Shown in pieces: positions 17,254 to 25,475 of a stretch of 29,378 nucleotides of DNA. Position numbers and translations under genes: made by a program. The DNA comes from Candidatus Fermentibacterota bacterium (GTDB lineage Bacteria; JAFGKV01): NCBI GenBank assembly GCA_030620115.1, contig JAUXFG010000038.1:1-29378 (forward strand). The letters are read 5' to 3'. Position 1 is the stretch's first letter, and each line of letters starts with the position of its first letter. Under the pieces are notes generated by a model. That model made no database searches. It worked only from the letters and a program-made list of their open reading frames with translations, and was not told the DNA's origin.

Positions 17254-17399
17254 TAGCCCGGACTTCTCACCGGCTTTCGAAGCGAAGCCGCCGAGATGGT
17301 TCTGAATGCGAGGCTTGCGACTGAGGACCCCGCAGGCGTATCCTCTGTCCCGCGTCTGACGCGGGACTACAGCCGAAAGGTGGTGAGAAGTTCGGGCTA
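17254..17399. repeat. Dispersed repeat family A, copy 2 (complete, inverted ends)
   Basis: A 146-base element with imperfect terminal inverted repeats. The left end (17254-17280) begins TAGCCCGGACTTCTCACC; the right end (17373-17399) ends GGTGAGAAGTTCGGGCTA. The two 27-base arms match at about 23 positions when one is reverse-complemented. Inside are two further short hairpins: GAGGA/TCCTC around 17323-17345, and CCCGCGTC/GACGCGGG at 17349-17365. It has no reading frame and resembles a MITE- or REP-like element. It lies just upstream of the CPBP gene. Confidence 0.85.
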
Positions 17400-17410
17400 A
17401 GCATGATCTC

Positions 17411-17458
17411 AAGAAGTCGGGGCATCCGATCTCCTTTCTCCTTTGCGAAGGGCGATTG
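17411..17458 (+). repeat. Dispersed repeat family B, copy 1
   Basis: This stretch contains AAGTCGGGGCATCCGAT followed by a CCTTT...GAAGG hairpin and GGCGATTGAG. It aligns with 26895-26942 over about 48 bases with roughly 80% identity by eye. It abuts the family A copy. The rest of the spacer, 17459-17517, is a GC-rich stretch with no recognisable gene. Confidence 0.65.
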
Positions 17459-17517
17459 AGGCCTCCGGCTCGTAGAGCCTACGGCTCGGTGAGGGGATAT
17501 CTCGATAGTGCCCGCAT

Positions 17518-18129
17518 TCATTGAGCTGTTGCTTTGCTGAGCAGGATCCACATGTTGCGAAACAGATCTTCCCCAATCGCATCCACGTCTACTGACTTGT
17601 CGAGATAGCTGATTACGGAAAGCCCTTCGATCAGGGCGTGAATGTGGAGCGCCATGATCTCGGGGTCGAGATCGCTTCGAATCTCGCCCCTCTGCTGAGC
17701 CTTGCTCAATGCTTTGGCGAGATGCTCCCGGGTGATCATGAACGATTCTCCGATCTTCTTCTGAATCTGGGGATCCCTCTTGCTGGCAGCCAGGATGAGT
17801 TCGAGGAAGCTATATTCAGAGGGCACTGATTTGCCCCGCAGGACTGTGTCCGTCACCTCCCGGAATGATCGCAATGATTGAAAGAAGGCATGGAGCAGAT
17901 CATGGGTGGTGGTGCATGCGGCGAAGCGCTTGATGCTCCATTCTTTCATTTGCTCGAAGAAGAAGTCCAAGACCTCCTGGAAAAGAATCTCCTTGCTCTG
18001 GAAGTGATGATAGATCCCTGGCTTCGAAATCCCTGCATGTCGGGCAATCTGAATCATGGATGTTCTCTCATACCCATGACGCAGGAAAAGATCCAGAGCA
18101 GATCGAAGAAGTTTTTCTTTGGTATGCAT
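17518..18129 (-). CDS. TetR/AcrR-family transcriptional regulator
   Basis: Regulator of 203 residues. The N-terminal TetR helix-turn-helix is clear (residues about 5-50: LLRSALDLFLRHGYERTSMI then IARHAGISKPGIYHHFQSKE and ILF). The C-terminal ligand-binding and dimerisation region is all-helical and variable, so the inducer cannot be named. ATG 18129 (MHTKEKLL) is preceded by GGAGATCACCT; a TetR-type palindrome lies 20 bases before the start. It follows the NAD(P)H-hydrate repair gene by about 90 bases in the same direction. No efflux pump or fatty-acid gene is adjacent, so the regulated set may be only itself or genes elsewhere. Confidence 0.93.
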   Translation of the reverse strand: MHTKEKLLRSALDLFLRHGYERTSMIQIARHAGISKPGIYHHFQSKEILFQEVLDFFFEQMKEWSIKRFAACTTTHDLLHAFFQSLRSFREVTDTVLRGKSVPSEYSFLELILAASKRDPQIQKKIGESFMITREHLAKALSKAQQRGEIRSDLDPEIMALHIHALIEGLSVISYLDKSVDVDAIGEDLFRNMWILLSKATAQ

Positions 18130-18148
18130 AGGTGATCTCCAGGGCTGA

Positions 18149-18175
18149 CCGACCGGACGGTCGGGTTTCTGTCAA
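18149..18175 (-). promoter_or_regulatory. TetR-type operator and -35-like element
   Basis: CCGACCG (18149-18155) and CGGTCGG (18158-18164) form a perfect 7-bp inverted repeat with a 2-bp spacer, a layout typical of TetR-family operators. On the - strand TTGACA (18170-18175) lies immediately upstream, so the operator would sit between the -35 and the start of the regulator gene. No good -10 hexamer is visible at the usual spacing. Autorepression by the adjacent TetR protein is the natural inference. Confidence 0.65.
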
Positions 18176-18217
18176 ACAAAATACTCACGCCAGAAGGCAC
18201 GTCAAGAGAAGCGCGAT

Positions 18218-19792
18218 CTAGACGATGGTGACTCCTTGATATCGTTCCTGGAAGTCGCGGTCATAGCCCTCGCGGCAGCCGCGTACGGCCAGAGGGAGGT
18301 AGTCGAGGAGATCTTGGGCCGTGATGCCATCTTCCCCAAGATCCCGGGCTGCCAAGTCGCCTGCAACGCCATGGATGAACACACCTTGTCGTACTGCGTC
18401 AGAGAGTGGGAGAGCGAGGCCAAACATTGCCGCAATGGCGCCGGTCAGGACGTCTCCTGATCCGGCACTGGCCATGCCGGGATTGCCGCTCATATTGATG
18501 AAAACTCTCCCGTCAGCGTAGCCGATGAGGGAATGCGCTCCTTTCAGCACGATGGTGGAGCGAAGCGCACGAGCAGTCTTCTGAAGATGGGCGATCTTGT
18601 GGATATCCAGTTCAGAGACTGTCTCGCCCGTAAGACGGGCCATTTCTCCCAGGTGGGGAGTCAGGACTGTCTCGCCCTGTCGTTCCTTAATGATGTCGAG
18701 ATGGGGGCAGAGCGCGGTAATGCCATCGCCGTCCAGGAGTAATGGCACATGTATCTCGCGAACCAACTCTCGTACCAGTCGCTGTGTTTCCTCGTGAAGA
18801 GAGAGGCCGGGGCCGAGAACAACCATGTCCATCCTTTCCGCTAACTCCAGCAAGGTTTCCTTGTTCTTCAAGGAGATGCTTCCTGCCGCGGTTTCCTCTT
18901 GTGGTACGAAGACGATCTCGCTCCCTTTCGCCGCAATGAATGAGGTGATGGACTTCGGGGCTGCGAGGCGAGAGTAACCGCCACCGGCCTTGAGAAACGA
19001 AAGCGCCGCGAAATAGGGAGCACCGAGGTAGCTTGCCGCTCCTGCGATGAATAGTGCCTGCCCAACACTGCCCTTGTGCGCATGTTGGGCCCGGGAGGGA
19101 AGTTCCGCAGGACGATTGATCTCCACCAGCAATTCCTTCTTCTCGTACATGGCTGGAGGAAACGAGATAAAAGACACATGGAGTTTGCCGCAATGCTCAT
19201 ATCCCGGATAGAGCATATTGCCGAACTTGGGTAGACCGAATGTGACCGTATGGTCCGCATGTACGGCGTAACCCATAGGTTGGCCCGTATCACCATGGAT
19301 CCCGGAGGGTATATCGAGACTGAAGATGGGTTTTCGACTCTCATCCATGCTTTCCAATACCTGGCGATAGAGTCCATCCACTTTCCGGGTGAGCCCTGTT
19401 CCGAACACGGCATCGACAATGCAGTCGCAGTCAGCGACCGCGGATTTCAGTGTTTCCACGTTCTCAAGTTCCGCGAGTTCGATGGGGAGCTGGCGGATGA
19501 TATCGAGATTGAGCTTGGCAGGGCCTTTGAATTTGCCGCAGTCGCCCAGAACGTGGATCTTGGCGATGCCGCCGGCAGAATGGATCTTCCGCGCAACCAC
19601 GAATCCGTCCCCTCCATTATTGCCAAGCCCACATACGATGAGGAATACCTTGCCTTTGATGCCGATCTCCCTTGCCAGGACCGTGTACGATGCCAGGCCG
19701 GCGTTTTCCATGAGAAGTTCGGCAGGGATACTGAACTTCTCGATTGCCGTTCTATCCAGTTCTCGCATCTCGGTTACGCTGGTGACTTTCAT
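18218..19792 (-). CDS. nnr: Bifunctional NAD(P)H-hydrate epimerase / ADP-dependent dehydratase
   Basis: Metabolite-repair enzyme of 524 residues that epimerises R/S-NADHX and NADPHX and dehydrates the S form back to NAD(P)H. The N-terminal epimerase domain (YjeF-N type, about residues 1-210) shows GLGNNGGDGFVVAR, DAVFGTGLTRKVDG and DIPSGIHGDTG. The C-terminal ribokinase-fold dehydratase domain (about 230-510) shows GSVGQALFIAG, LKAGGGYSRLA, VLGPGLS, LLLDGDGI, TPHLGEMARLTG, VLKGAHSLI and NPGMASAGSGDVLTG (catalytic Asp about 447). ATG 19792 (MKVTSVTEMRELD) is preferred because AGAGGAG lies just upstream; an in-frame start at 19846 would add 18 residues with no domain match. Cytoplasmic. It is the first gene of a probable two-gene unit with the TetR regulator. 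Confidence 0.96.
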   Translation of the reverse strand: MKVTSVTEMRELDRTAIEKFSIPAELLMENAGLASYTVLAREIGIKGKVFLIVCGLGNNGGDGFVVARKIHSAGGIAKIHVLGDCGKFKGPAKLNLDIIRQLPIELAELENVETLKSAVADCDCIVDAVFGTGLTRKVDGLYRQVLESMDESRKPIFSLDIPSGIHGDTGQPMGYAVHADHTVTFGLPKFGNMLYPGYEHCGKLHVSFISFPPAMYEKKELLVEINRPAELPSRAQHAHKGSVGQALFIAGAASYLGAPYFAALSFLKAGGGYSRLAAPKSITSFIAAKGSEIVFVPQEETAAGSISLKNKETLLELAERMDMVVLGPGLSLHEETQRLVRELVREIHVPLLLDGDGITALCPHLDIIKERQGETVLTPHLGEMARLTGETVSELDIHKIAHLQKTARALRSTIVLKGAHSLIGYADGRVFINMSGNPGMASAGSGDVLTGAIAAMFGLALPLSDAVRQGVFIHGVAGDLAARDLGEDGITAQDLLDYLPLAVRGCREGYDRDFQERYQGVTIV

Positions 19793-19844
19793 ACGTTGTG
19801 TCTCCTCTTTGGAGCCAAGCTCCGTTCCGCAATTAGGATTTTCC

Positions 19845-19876
19845 AATGATGGAATAGTGGAATGCTGGATTGCCGG
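19845..19876. repeat. Degenerate 8-bp tandem repeat (four units)
   Basis: Four consecutive 8-base units read AATGATGG, AATAGTGG, AATGCTGG and ATTGCCGG, a short degenerate satellite just upstream of the NAD(P)H-hydrate repair gene. It is non-coding. Confidence 0.55.
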
Positions 19877-19881
19877 TCAAG

Positions 19882-19903
19882 TCCTTCGTGCGCGAACGAA
19901 GGA
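19882..19903. repeat. 8-bp perfect hairpin
   Basis: TCCTTCGT (19882-19889) pairs perfectly with ACGAAGGA (19896-19903) across a 6-base loop. There is no T-run after it on either strand, so it is not a standard terminator. It sits between two divergent genes. Confidence 0.5.
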
Positions 19904-19975
19904 TCTGGTCGCGGTTGCCTGTCCTGCTTTTCGGGCGTTGCTTGACGTCTACAGCCCTGCCTGCCTCGAGCCGCT

Positions 19976-20142
19976 TAACCCGGACTTCTCACCGGCTTTC
20001 GTCGCGAAACGGTGTAGTTGGCAGTGGCTGCAAGGCTTGTGACCGAGGATGACACAGGCGTATCCTCTGTCCGCCAGCCGGCGGAAAGCAGGCGTTTCCA
20101 GATGCGGCGTTATTGCCGGAAGTTGGTGAGAAGTTCGGGCTA
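19976..20142. repeat. Dispersed repeat family A, copy 3 (complete)
   Basis: A 167-base copy beginning TAACCCGGACTTCTCACC and ending GGTGAGAAGTTCGGGCTA, matching copy 2 at both ends. The internal block containing CAGGCGTATCCTCTGTCC is also shared with copy 2. The right-hand interior differs and is longer. It is non-coding and occupies most of the divergent spacer between the repair gene and the parvulin gene. Confidence 0.85.
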
Positions 20143-20174
20143 GAATGTTGCTTACACCTCTCCCCCGTTTGGTG

Positions 20175-20204
20175 TTGACAACTCAGAAATGGGCCACTTA
20201 ACAT
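20175..20204 (+). promoter_or_regulatory. Candidate sigma-70-type promoter for the parvulin-sulfatase pair
   Basis: TTGACA (20175-20180) is followed 18 bases later by TAACAT (20199-20204, four of six consensus positions). It lies about 80 bases before the parvulin start and just after the family A repeat. The -35 is perfect and the -10 only fair. Confidence 0.4.
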
Positions 20205-20285
20205 GTGTCATCCACAAGAATCACTCAACTGGAATTGGGTTATGGGAAGTCTCGAAGAAAATGAACACACGGAGGAAGGTCATTG

Positions 20286-21980
20286 ATGCCAAAATACGGT
20301 ACCAGTATACGTGCTGAGTCGCGGCCGGGAAGATGGATGACAGCCCGGCTGAACAGAATTCTGGTAGGTGTCTCTATCACTCTATGCTTCGTTATGTCAT
20401 GTGGTCCGGATAAGGATGTGGTTGCCACCTACCGAGGAGGTGAAATAAGGGCGAAGGATCTTGAGCTCAGGATCATGAGCTTGCCCGAAAGTCAAAGGCA
20501 TCCCGGTAAGAGCCAAAGCATGGAGGATTGGAAACGAAGGATAGCCGCTCAGCTATCACTTGAACGGACCCTCATACCTCCGGAGCGTCTTGTACCGGAA
20601 GACGGAGTTCTGCTGAGACCGGGCCCACGGCGACGACTGTTGGTCCGAGAGATGATGCAACGAGAAGGAACGAGACAGGTCGACGTTCCGGAAGACAGCC
20701 TTTTGGCCTACTACGAGCGGAACTGGGCACGGTTTTTCATACCGCCAGGTGTTACATTCCAACACGTCTTTTTACCCCTCTCGCAAGCTGCAACGCAAGC
20801 TGAGCGAGCACATGTGCGCGCCAGGGCTGAGTCGGTTCGTGCCCTTGCCGACGCCGGCGCCGACTTCGATGAGCTCGTTCAGCAGTTCTCGTCATCAGAA
20901 AGCAGAGGCTGGCAGGGGAGGGTCGGGATGATGTTCCGCGGCCAACTCCCCCCATCAATCGAGTCAGTGGTTTTTGCGCTTGACGAAGGAGACATGGGAG
21001 GCCCGCTCGTGACCGAGCATGGCTACCACATCTTCAAGGTCATCGAGCGCAGCCCCGAAGAGATGAAGCCATTCAAGGAAGTTGCGCCCAGGATCAGACG
21101 AGAACTGATGACGGCGCAGCTGGACTCCATGAGGGACGCTTTTGTGGATAGTCTTAGGCAGGAGATTACGGTGGAGCTCAAAGTGGGAGCGCTCATCGCT
21201 GATATTCCAGAGACGACTACGGTGTTTCGGGTGGGCGACGAGGCGGCAACAAAGGGTGAAGTCATGAGCTGGCTGGCCGCCCATGAAGTGATACCCAAAG
21301 ACCATGACGAACTCGAGCAGATTCTGCGAGGGGTTGCCATGGAAAGTCAGCTGTATCAGAAGGCGCTGGCGCTGGGGTTTGCTGAGGATGAGATCGCCAG
21401 GGAGCGATATCGAGCATGGATCGGCACGTCCTTCGTAGACAGTGTGCTCGGAAGCGGCCTCAACGCTGTGGCAATTGAGGCAGATATTCTACGCGGACAC
21501 TACGCCAAGCACCGTACAAGATTCGCCAAGCCCCAGACATGGCATGTTCGAGAAATAGTGATCCAGGGGACTGAGGATCAGCGTCTGCAGGCCTGGGAGA
21601 AGGCCAATGAGGTAGTCAAGCGTCTGCGGGACGAATCGTTTGCCGATTTGGCAAGAGCGCATTCATCGGCAGCCTCGGCGGGCAACGGTGGAGATCTAGG
21701 CGAGCTTACACTCCGCGAAACGGCCAAGCGAGGGCCAGGGTTTCAGAAGAGCCTGTTCTCTCTTGAGGAAGGTGAGATGAGCGATGTGGTGCGCATTGAC
21801 GGAGGGTATCTCATCTTGAAGTTGGAGAGCATCTCCGAGCCCGTAGAGAGAGACTATGCGGAGGTCATGGATCTGGTTCGCAACGACTATGTTGACAGGA
21901 ACAGGAGTTCGCTCCTCACAGAGTCGTTGGATCAACGGTTGCGCGAAATGACATTCCGCTACCATGGGGCGGGAACTTGA
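20286..21980 (+). CDS. Parvulin-type peptidyl-prolyl isomerase lipoprotein (two PpiC-like domains)
   Basis: Envelope folding factor of about 564 residues with two parvulin-like domains, in the SurA/PrsA manner. Domain 1 is near residues 150-260 (VTFQHVFLPLSQ, FDELVQQFSSSESRGWQGRV and GPLVTEHGYHIFKVIE). Domain 2 is near 410-520 (TWHVREIVIQ, FADLARAHSSAASAGNGGDL, FSLEEGEMSDVVRIDGGYLI). The N-terminal hydrophobic stretch ends in CFVMSCGPDKD, so a lipobox Cys and membrane anchoring are likely. ATG 20286 follows GGAGGAAGG (20271-20279). A later ATG at 20334 would give a shorter, more standard signal peptide. The stop overlaps the start of the following sulfatase-like lipoprotein gene (TTGA), so the pair is translationally coupled and this chaperone may help that protein fold. 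This last point is inference. Confidence 0.88.
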   Translation: MPKYGTSIRAESRPGRWMTARLNRILVGVSITLCFVMSCGPDKDVVATYRGGEIRAKDLELRIMSLPESQRHPGKSQSMEDWKRRIAAQLSLERTLIPPERLVPEDGVLLRPGPRRRLLVREMMQREGTRQVDVPEDSLLAYYERNWARFFIPPGVTFQHVFLPLSQAATQAERAHVRARAESVRALADAGADFDELVQQFSSSESRGWQGRVGMMFRGQLPPSIESVVFALDEGDMGGPLVTEHGYHIFKVIERSPEEMKPFKEVAPRIRRELMTAQLDSMRDAFVDSLRQEITVELKVGALIADIPETTTVFRVGDEAATKGEVMSWLAAHEVIPKDHDELEQILRGVAMESQLYQKALALGFAEDEIARERYRAWIGTSFVDSVLGSGLNAVAIEADILRGHYAKHRTRFAKPQTWHVREIVIQGTEDQRLQAWEKANEVVKRLRDESFADLARAHSSAASAGNGGDLGELTLRETAKRGPGFQKSLFSLEEGEMSDVVRIDGGYLILKLESISEPVERDYAEVMDLVRNDYVDRNRSSLLTESLDQRLREMTFRYHGAGT

Positions 21981-24082
21981 AGAAGTTCCGGTTCGGTCTT
22001 GTCTTTGGCGCTCTGGTCGCCGTGGGATGTAACGGGGGCCAACGTCCGAATCTGGTGCTTGTCACCATCGACACCTGCCGGGCGGACCGGCTCAGCTGCT
22101 ACGGTTATCAGCGAGAAACGACACCGAACCTTGATCGACTTGCGTCGGAAGGAGTTCTGTTTGAAGATGCGCGGACATGTGTTCCGATAACGCTTCCATC
22201 ACACGTCTCAATCATGACCGGACTCTATCCTGCCTTTCACGGAGTTCATGAGAATGGCCTCTACAAGGCTGCTGATTCGCTGCTGACCTTGGCAGAGATC
22301 TTGAAAGGGAACGGCTATGCCACGGCAGCGTTTGTAGGGTCGTTCCCCTTGGATTCCCGGTTCAATCTTGACCAAGGGTTCGACCATTACGGCGACTCTT
22401 TCGGCCAGCGGGAGGGACAAGACAAGCCGGCCATGGGCGGCGTCTCCATCTTTTTCGCGGAACGACCCGCCGATGAAGTGAATTGGGAGTTTTTTCACTG
22501 GCTCGAGGATCACGTCAAGGAACCGTTCTTCGTCTGGATCCACTACTTCGATCCCCATCAGCCCTTTGAGCCACGGCCCCCGTACGACGCCATGTTTGCC
22601 GGCAGGCCATACGACGCAGAGATCGCGTTTGTAGATGCGTGTGTCGGTCAACTGAGAGAACGACTTGAAGACACAGGTCTTCTGGAACGAACAATCCTGG
22701 CGATCACCGCGGATCACGGTGAGGCGCTTGGTGAACATGGCGAGCTCACCCACGCGCTTCTCCTCTACGATAGTACCCTACGGGTTCCCCTGATCTTGCG
22801 GTTCCCGCGACCTATGGGGATCATTGGCACAGTCAGAGAACCGGTGAGGACGGTGGATCTTGCTCCCACCCTCTTGGAACTGCTTGGGCTCGAGCCGCCG
22901 AGGACACTGCATGGAACGAGCGTCGTTGATCTTATCCACGGGGGGAAAAGGGCCGAGCATGATCATTATTACGAGACCTTTTATGGGAGACTACATTTTG
23001 GGTGGAGTGTGCTCTTGGGCTTTCAATCGGGCCCGTGGAAATACATCTATGGGCCAAAGCCTGAGCTCTATGATACCGTGGCCGATCCGGAGGAAAACAA
23101 GAATCAGGTTCACGCTTACCCTGATACCGCTGAAGCGCTCAAGGAGAAGCTGTTCTCGTTGATCTCACAGGCGCCTGAGGAAGGCCACGCAGCATTCAGC
23201 GATCCTGACAAAGAAACCGAGGCACGGCTCATAGCCCTCGGCTACGTGGGTTCATGGGAAAAGGCAGGGCACAAGACAAGTTGGTTCGATGGCGCCAATC
23301 CTATGGATATGATGGAAGCTCACGAATGGTATAACCTTGGGAGAGGATACGTTCACCAGGGACAGTGGCTCGAGGCGGCGCTTGCGTTCCGTCGAGCGTT
23401 ACAGGCAAACGAGCACAACAAGGATGCTCGTATCGGCCTTGTGAGTACGTTGCTGCATAGTGGTGATCATTCCGCCGCGCTGAAAGAGGCGGAAAAAACC
23501 GTAGCGCTATATCCAGAGCAAGGCGACGTGTGGATGATGCTCGCAGGATTGCTCTTTTTGCACGGGCGACATGACGAGGCGTTGCGCGCATCCCACAAAG
23601 GATTGGACAACGGTGGGGATCCGGTTGACGGCTGGATGATGGTCGGGCGATGCACGGAGCAGGCGGGGGATCATGCCAAAGCCGTTCAGGCCTACGAACG
23701 TATCCTGGAGATAGACCCGACGATTCTTCCAGCCCGGCTACGATTGGCTACCTGCCTGGCAAGGCTGGGGGGCATAGAGAACGCAGAGAACGAGTTCCGG
23801 TTGGCCATCCAAAACAGTCCATACTGGGCACCAGTGCACTACAACTTCGGTGTCTTCCTGCTGGATCACGACCGGACGGAGGAGGCGACGACCTCGTTCG
23901 AGCGCGCCGTACAGCTCAGTCCTACATACGCGGCGGCACATCACGCGCTTGCCATACTGTATCGTAAGGATGGCAAGAACGAGGCTGCTTTGCAGCACGT
24001 CGAAGCGGTGATTCGGTATGCCCGGGATCAAGAACGGCGCCACTCGGCTCTGACGCTCAAGAAGCAGCTCAAGGCGGGCTAA
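21977..24082 (+). CDS. Sulfatase-like alkaline-phosphatase-superfamily lipoprotein with TPR domain
   Basis: About 701 residues. A lipoprotein signal ends VAVGC (Cys 18). The sulfatase-fold domain (about residues 24-330) has LVLVTIDTCRADRLSCYGY (metal Asp about 32), TLPSHVSIMTG, and the second metal site ADHGEALGEHG. The position that carries Cys or Ser (later formylglycine) in true sulfatases is Thr 72 here, in T-L-P-S-H. Residues about 445-695 are tetratricopeptide repeats (AHEWYNLGRGYVHQGQWLEA, DVWMMLAGLLFLHGRHDEAL, APVHYNFGVFLLDHDRTEEA, AAAHHALAILYRKDGKNEAA). Thr nucleophiles occur in phospho-transferring relatives such as LtaS, so a phosphoester or phosphoglycan substrate is as plausible as a sulfate ester. 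It starts at TTG 21977 overlapping the parvulin stop. It is predicted to sit on the envelope, with TPRs for protein contacts. Confidence 0.85.
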   Translation: MKKFRFGLVFGALVAVGCNGGQRPNLVLVTIDTCRADRLSCYGYQRETTPNLDRLASEGVLFEDARTCVPITLPSHVSIMTGLYPAFHGVHENGLYKAADSLLTLAEILKGNGYATAAFVGSFPLDSRFNLDQGFDHYGDSFGQREGQDKPAMGGVSIFFAERPADEVNWEFFHWLEDHVKEPFFVWIHYFDPHQPFEPRPPYDAMFAGRPYDAEIAFVDACVGQLRERLEDTGLLERTILAITADHGEALGEHGELTHALLLYDSTLRVPLILRFPRPMGIIGTVREPVRTVDLAPTLLELLGLEPPRTLHGTSVVDLIHGGKRAEHDHYYETFYGRLHFGWSVLLGFQSGPWKYIYGPKPELYDTVADPEENKNQVHAYPDTAEALKEKLFSLISQAPEEGHAAFSDPDKETEARLIALGYVGSWEKAGHKTSWFDGANPMDMMEAHEWYNLGRGYVHQGQWLEAALAFRRALQANEHNKDARIGLVSTLLHSGDHSAALKEAEKTVALYPEQGDVWMMLAGLLFLHGRHDEALRASHKGLDNGGDPVDGWMMVGRCTEQAGDHAKAVQAYERILEIDPTILPARLRLATCLARLGGIENAENEFRLAIQNSPYWAPVHYNFGVFLLDHDRTEEATTSFERAVQLSPTYAAAHHALAILYRKDGKNEAALQHVEAVIRYARDQERRHSALTLKKQLKAG

Positions 24083-24117
24083 TGCTCATTATTCTGAGCG
24101 CCGGAAGAGATCTACCC

Positions 24118-24150
24118 AAAAAGAGCCTCCAGCCAGGAAGCCGGAGGCTC
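24118..24150 (-). terminator. Rho-independent terminator for the secreted-protein gene
   Basis: On the - strand GAGCCTCC (24143-24150 by complement) pairs perfectly with GGAGGCTC (24123-24130 by complement) across a 12-base loop, followed by a run of five T (24118-24122 by complement). It starts 25 bases beyond the stop codon of the 24175-25173 gene. Read on the + strand the stem lacks a T-run. Confidence 0.8.
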
Positions 24151-24174
24151 CGATTGCCAGAGAGCTAGTACTCT

Positions 24175-25173
24175 CTACTTGAACTCTGCCTTGATCTCAC
24201 CCCATGAGGAGGCGAAATTATTGCCGACCGGCACTGCCAACGGGCCGTGGAACGTGCTTGCGCCGTCCGTGGCAACGTCTTCGACCTTGTAGTAGTAGGT
24301 CTGGCTGCGCTCAACGTGGTAGTCGGCGAACGCGTAATCATGCGGTTCAGCACTTGTTCCGTGACCAAGGATCAGCTGATCGTTGATCTTGGTGTACTGG
24401 CCATCCTCCACATCGCTCCGGTATACATTGAATCCGTAGTTGGCCTGCTCTGACGCGGTCCGCCAGCTTAACGCAACATAGCCGCGACGCACCTTGCCCT
24501 CGAGGCCATATAGCTCAACAGGCACGGTCTCGCCCGAAACAAGTACTCTGAAGGATGCGACGGAGGTGGTCGGGTAGGTAGAGAGAGTGGTGGACCAGCC
24601 TGTGGTGGCGGCGCTCGTCTGTCCTCCGACAAAGATGAACGGACTATTATTGCCAACAGGCCAATATGGGCCGGGCCAGAGGCCAAAGTCGACAGTCCCC
24701 TGGTTTGGCGAGTCCATGTCGTCCAGCCAGCCACCTGCATAGAAGGGGTCACCGGTCAGAACAACGGGCGGGGCGGCTGCAGTGAGCGTCTGCCAGACAT
24801 TGACGGTCGCGGGCAGGCCGACCCACTCTGTGACCGGAGCCGGAACGGCGTCGAAAACGCGGACGCGGCTGACTGTCCCCGCTCCGGTTGTGTTCCCCTC
24901 CAGTTTGCCGTACAAAAATTGAACCTTGCTGACCTGGAACGGATACCAACTGATGTCACGAGGGAAGAACAGGTTGCACATGTACGTCCCCTCGCTGGAC
25001 CAGGTATAGTCCCAGTCGCCGTCGTCATAGATGATCCACTCATCGCCTCTGGTGTCCTCTGGAAAACCGGATTCACCAGTGTACTGAACCTCACGGTCCT
25101 TCTGGGTCACCCCAAAAACCAGACTCGGCAGCAGAAGCAGAGCGAGCATCACGCACGTAAGTCGTGATGTCAT
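24175..25173 (-). CDS. Secreted protein with C-terminal fibronectin-III-like domain
   Basis: 332 residues with a textbook signal peptide (MTSRLTCVMLALLLLPSLVF, cleavage near residue 21). The N-terminal two thirds are rich in Trp, Tyr, Gly and Asp (YDDGDWDYTWSSEGTYMCNL, GLWPGPYWPVGNNSPFIFVG) and look like a beta-sandwich of unknown function. The C-terminal part (YVALSWRTASEQANYGFNVY then RSDVEDGQYTKIN and YYYKVEDVATDG) is the fibronectin-III-like module often found at the end of secreted proteins in FCB-type candidate phyla. It ends EIKAEFK with no obvious sorting signal. ATG 25173 has AAAGGAG 6 bases upstream. Own promoter (25224-25252) and terminator indicate an independent, probably strongly expressed gene. 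Role unknown; extracellular or cell-surface. Confidence 0.85.
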   Translation of the reverse strand: MTSRLTCVMLALLLLPSLVFGVTQKDREVQYTGESGFPEDTRGDEWIIYDDGDWDYTWSSEGTYMCNLFFPRDISWYPFQVSKVQFLYGKLEGNTTGAGTVSRVRVFDAVPAPVTEWVGLPATVNVWQTLTAAAPPVVLTGDPFYAGGWLDDMDSPNQGTVDFGLWPGPYWPVGNNSPFIFVGGQTSAATTGWSTTLSTYPTTSVASFRVLVSGETVPVELYGLEGKVRRGYVALSWRTASEQANYGFNVYRSDVEDGQYTKINDQLILGHGTSAEPHDYAFADYHVERSQTYYYKVEDVATDGASTFHGPLAVPVGNNFASSWGEIKAEFK

Positions 25174-25223
25174 GCAAATCTCCTTTCTTGAAGATATCCC
25201 ACATGCAATTCACACGATCGAGA

Positions 25224-25252
25224 AGTATAAGAACTACGATGAAGCCTGTCAA
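25224..25252 (-). promoter_or_regulatory. Strong sigma-70-type promoter
   Basis: On the - strand TTGACA (25247-25252) and TATACT (25224-25229) are separated by exactly 17 bases. The -35 is perfect and the -10 matches five of six positions. The predicted leader before the secreted-protein ATG is about 45 bases. This is the best promoter in the window. Confidence 0.75.
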
Positions 25253-25428
25253 GGGCTATTCGCCTCGAGATTCCATTGTTCGGGCTGCTGGGCGTCGAGC
25301 TTGGCAAGGAGACGGGAGAGATCCTCTTGTAGCAGCTTAGCCGGGGATAATATATACATCTGGGGATCATATTCGTGTATCTTTTCGCCATCATTGACGT
25401 CTGCAGCCGCAGAATCGTAGGTTGGCAT
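25249..25428 (-). CDS. Possible small acidic protein, 59 residues
   Basis: An open frame from ATG 25428 encodes a 59-residue product beginning MPTYDSAAADVNDGEK and containing ILSPAKLLQEDLSRLLAKLD, a plausible amphipathic helix. Composition and codon choice look gene-like, but the ribosome site is weak (AGG only), and I recognise no family. The stop overlaps the -35 of the secreted-protein promoter. Could be a genuine small gene lying between two divergent genes, or chance. The remainder of the 25174-25475 spacer shows nothing else beyond the promoter. Confidence 0.3.
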   Translation of the reverse strand: MPTYDSAAADVNDGEKIHEYDPQMYILSPAKLLQEDLSRLLAKLDAQQPEQWNLEANSP

Positions 25429-25475
25429 CTTGGCCTGAATGCTCGAGTTGACTCCATGAACAAGGATCGCGTGCA

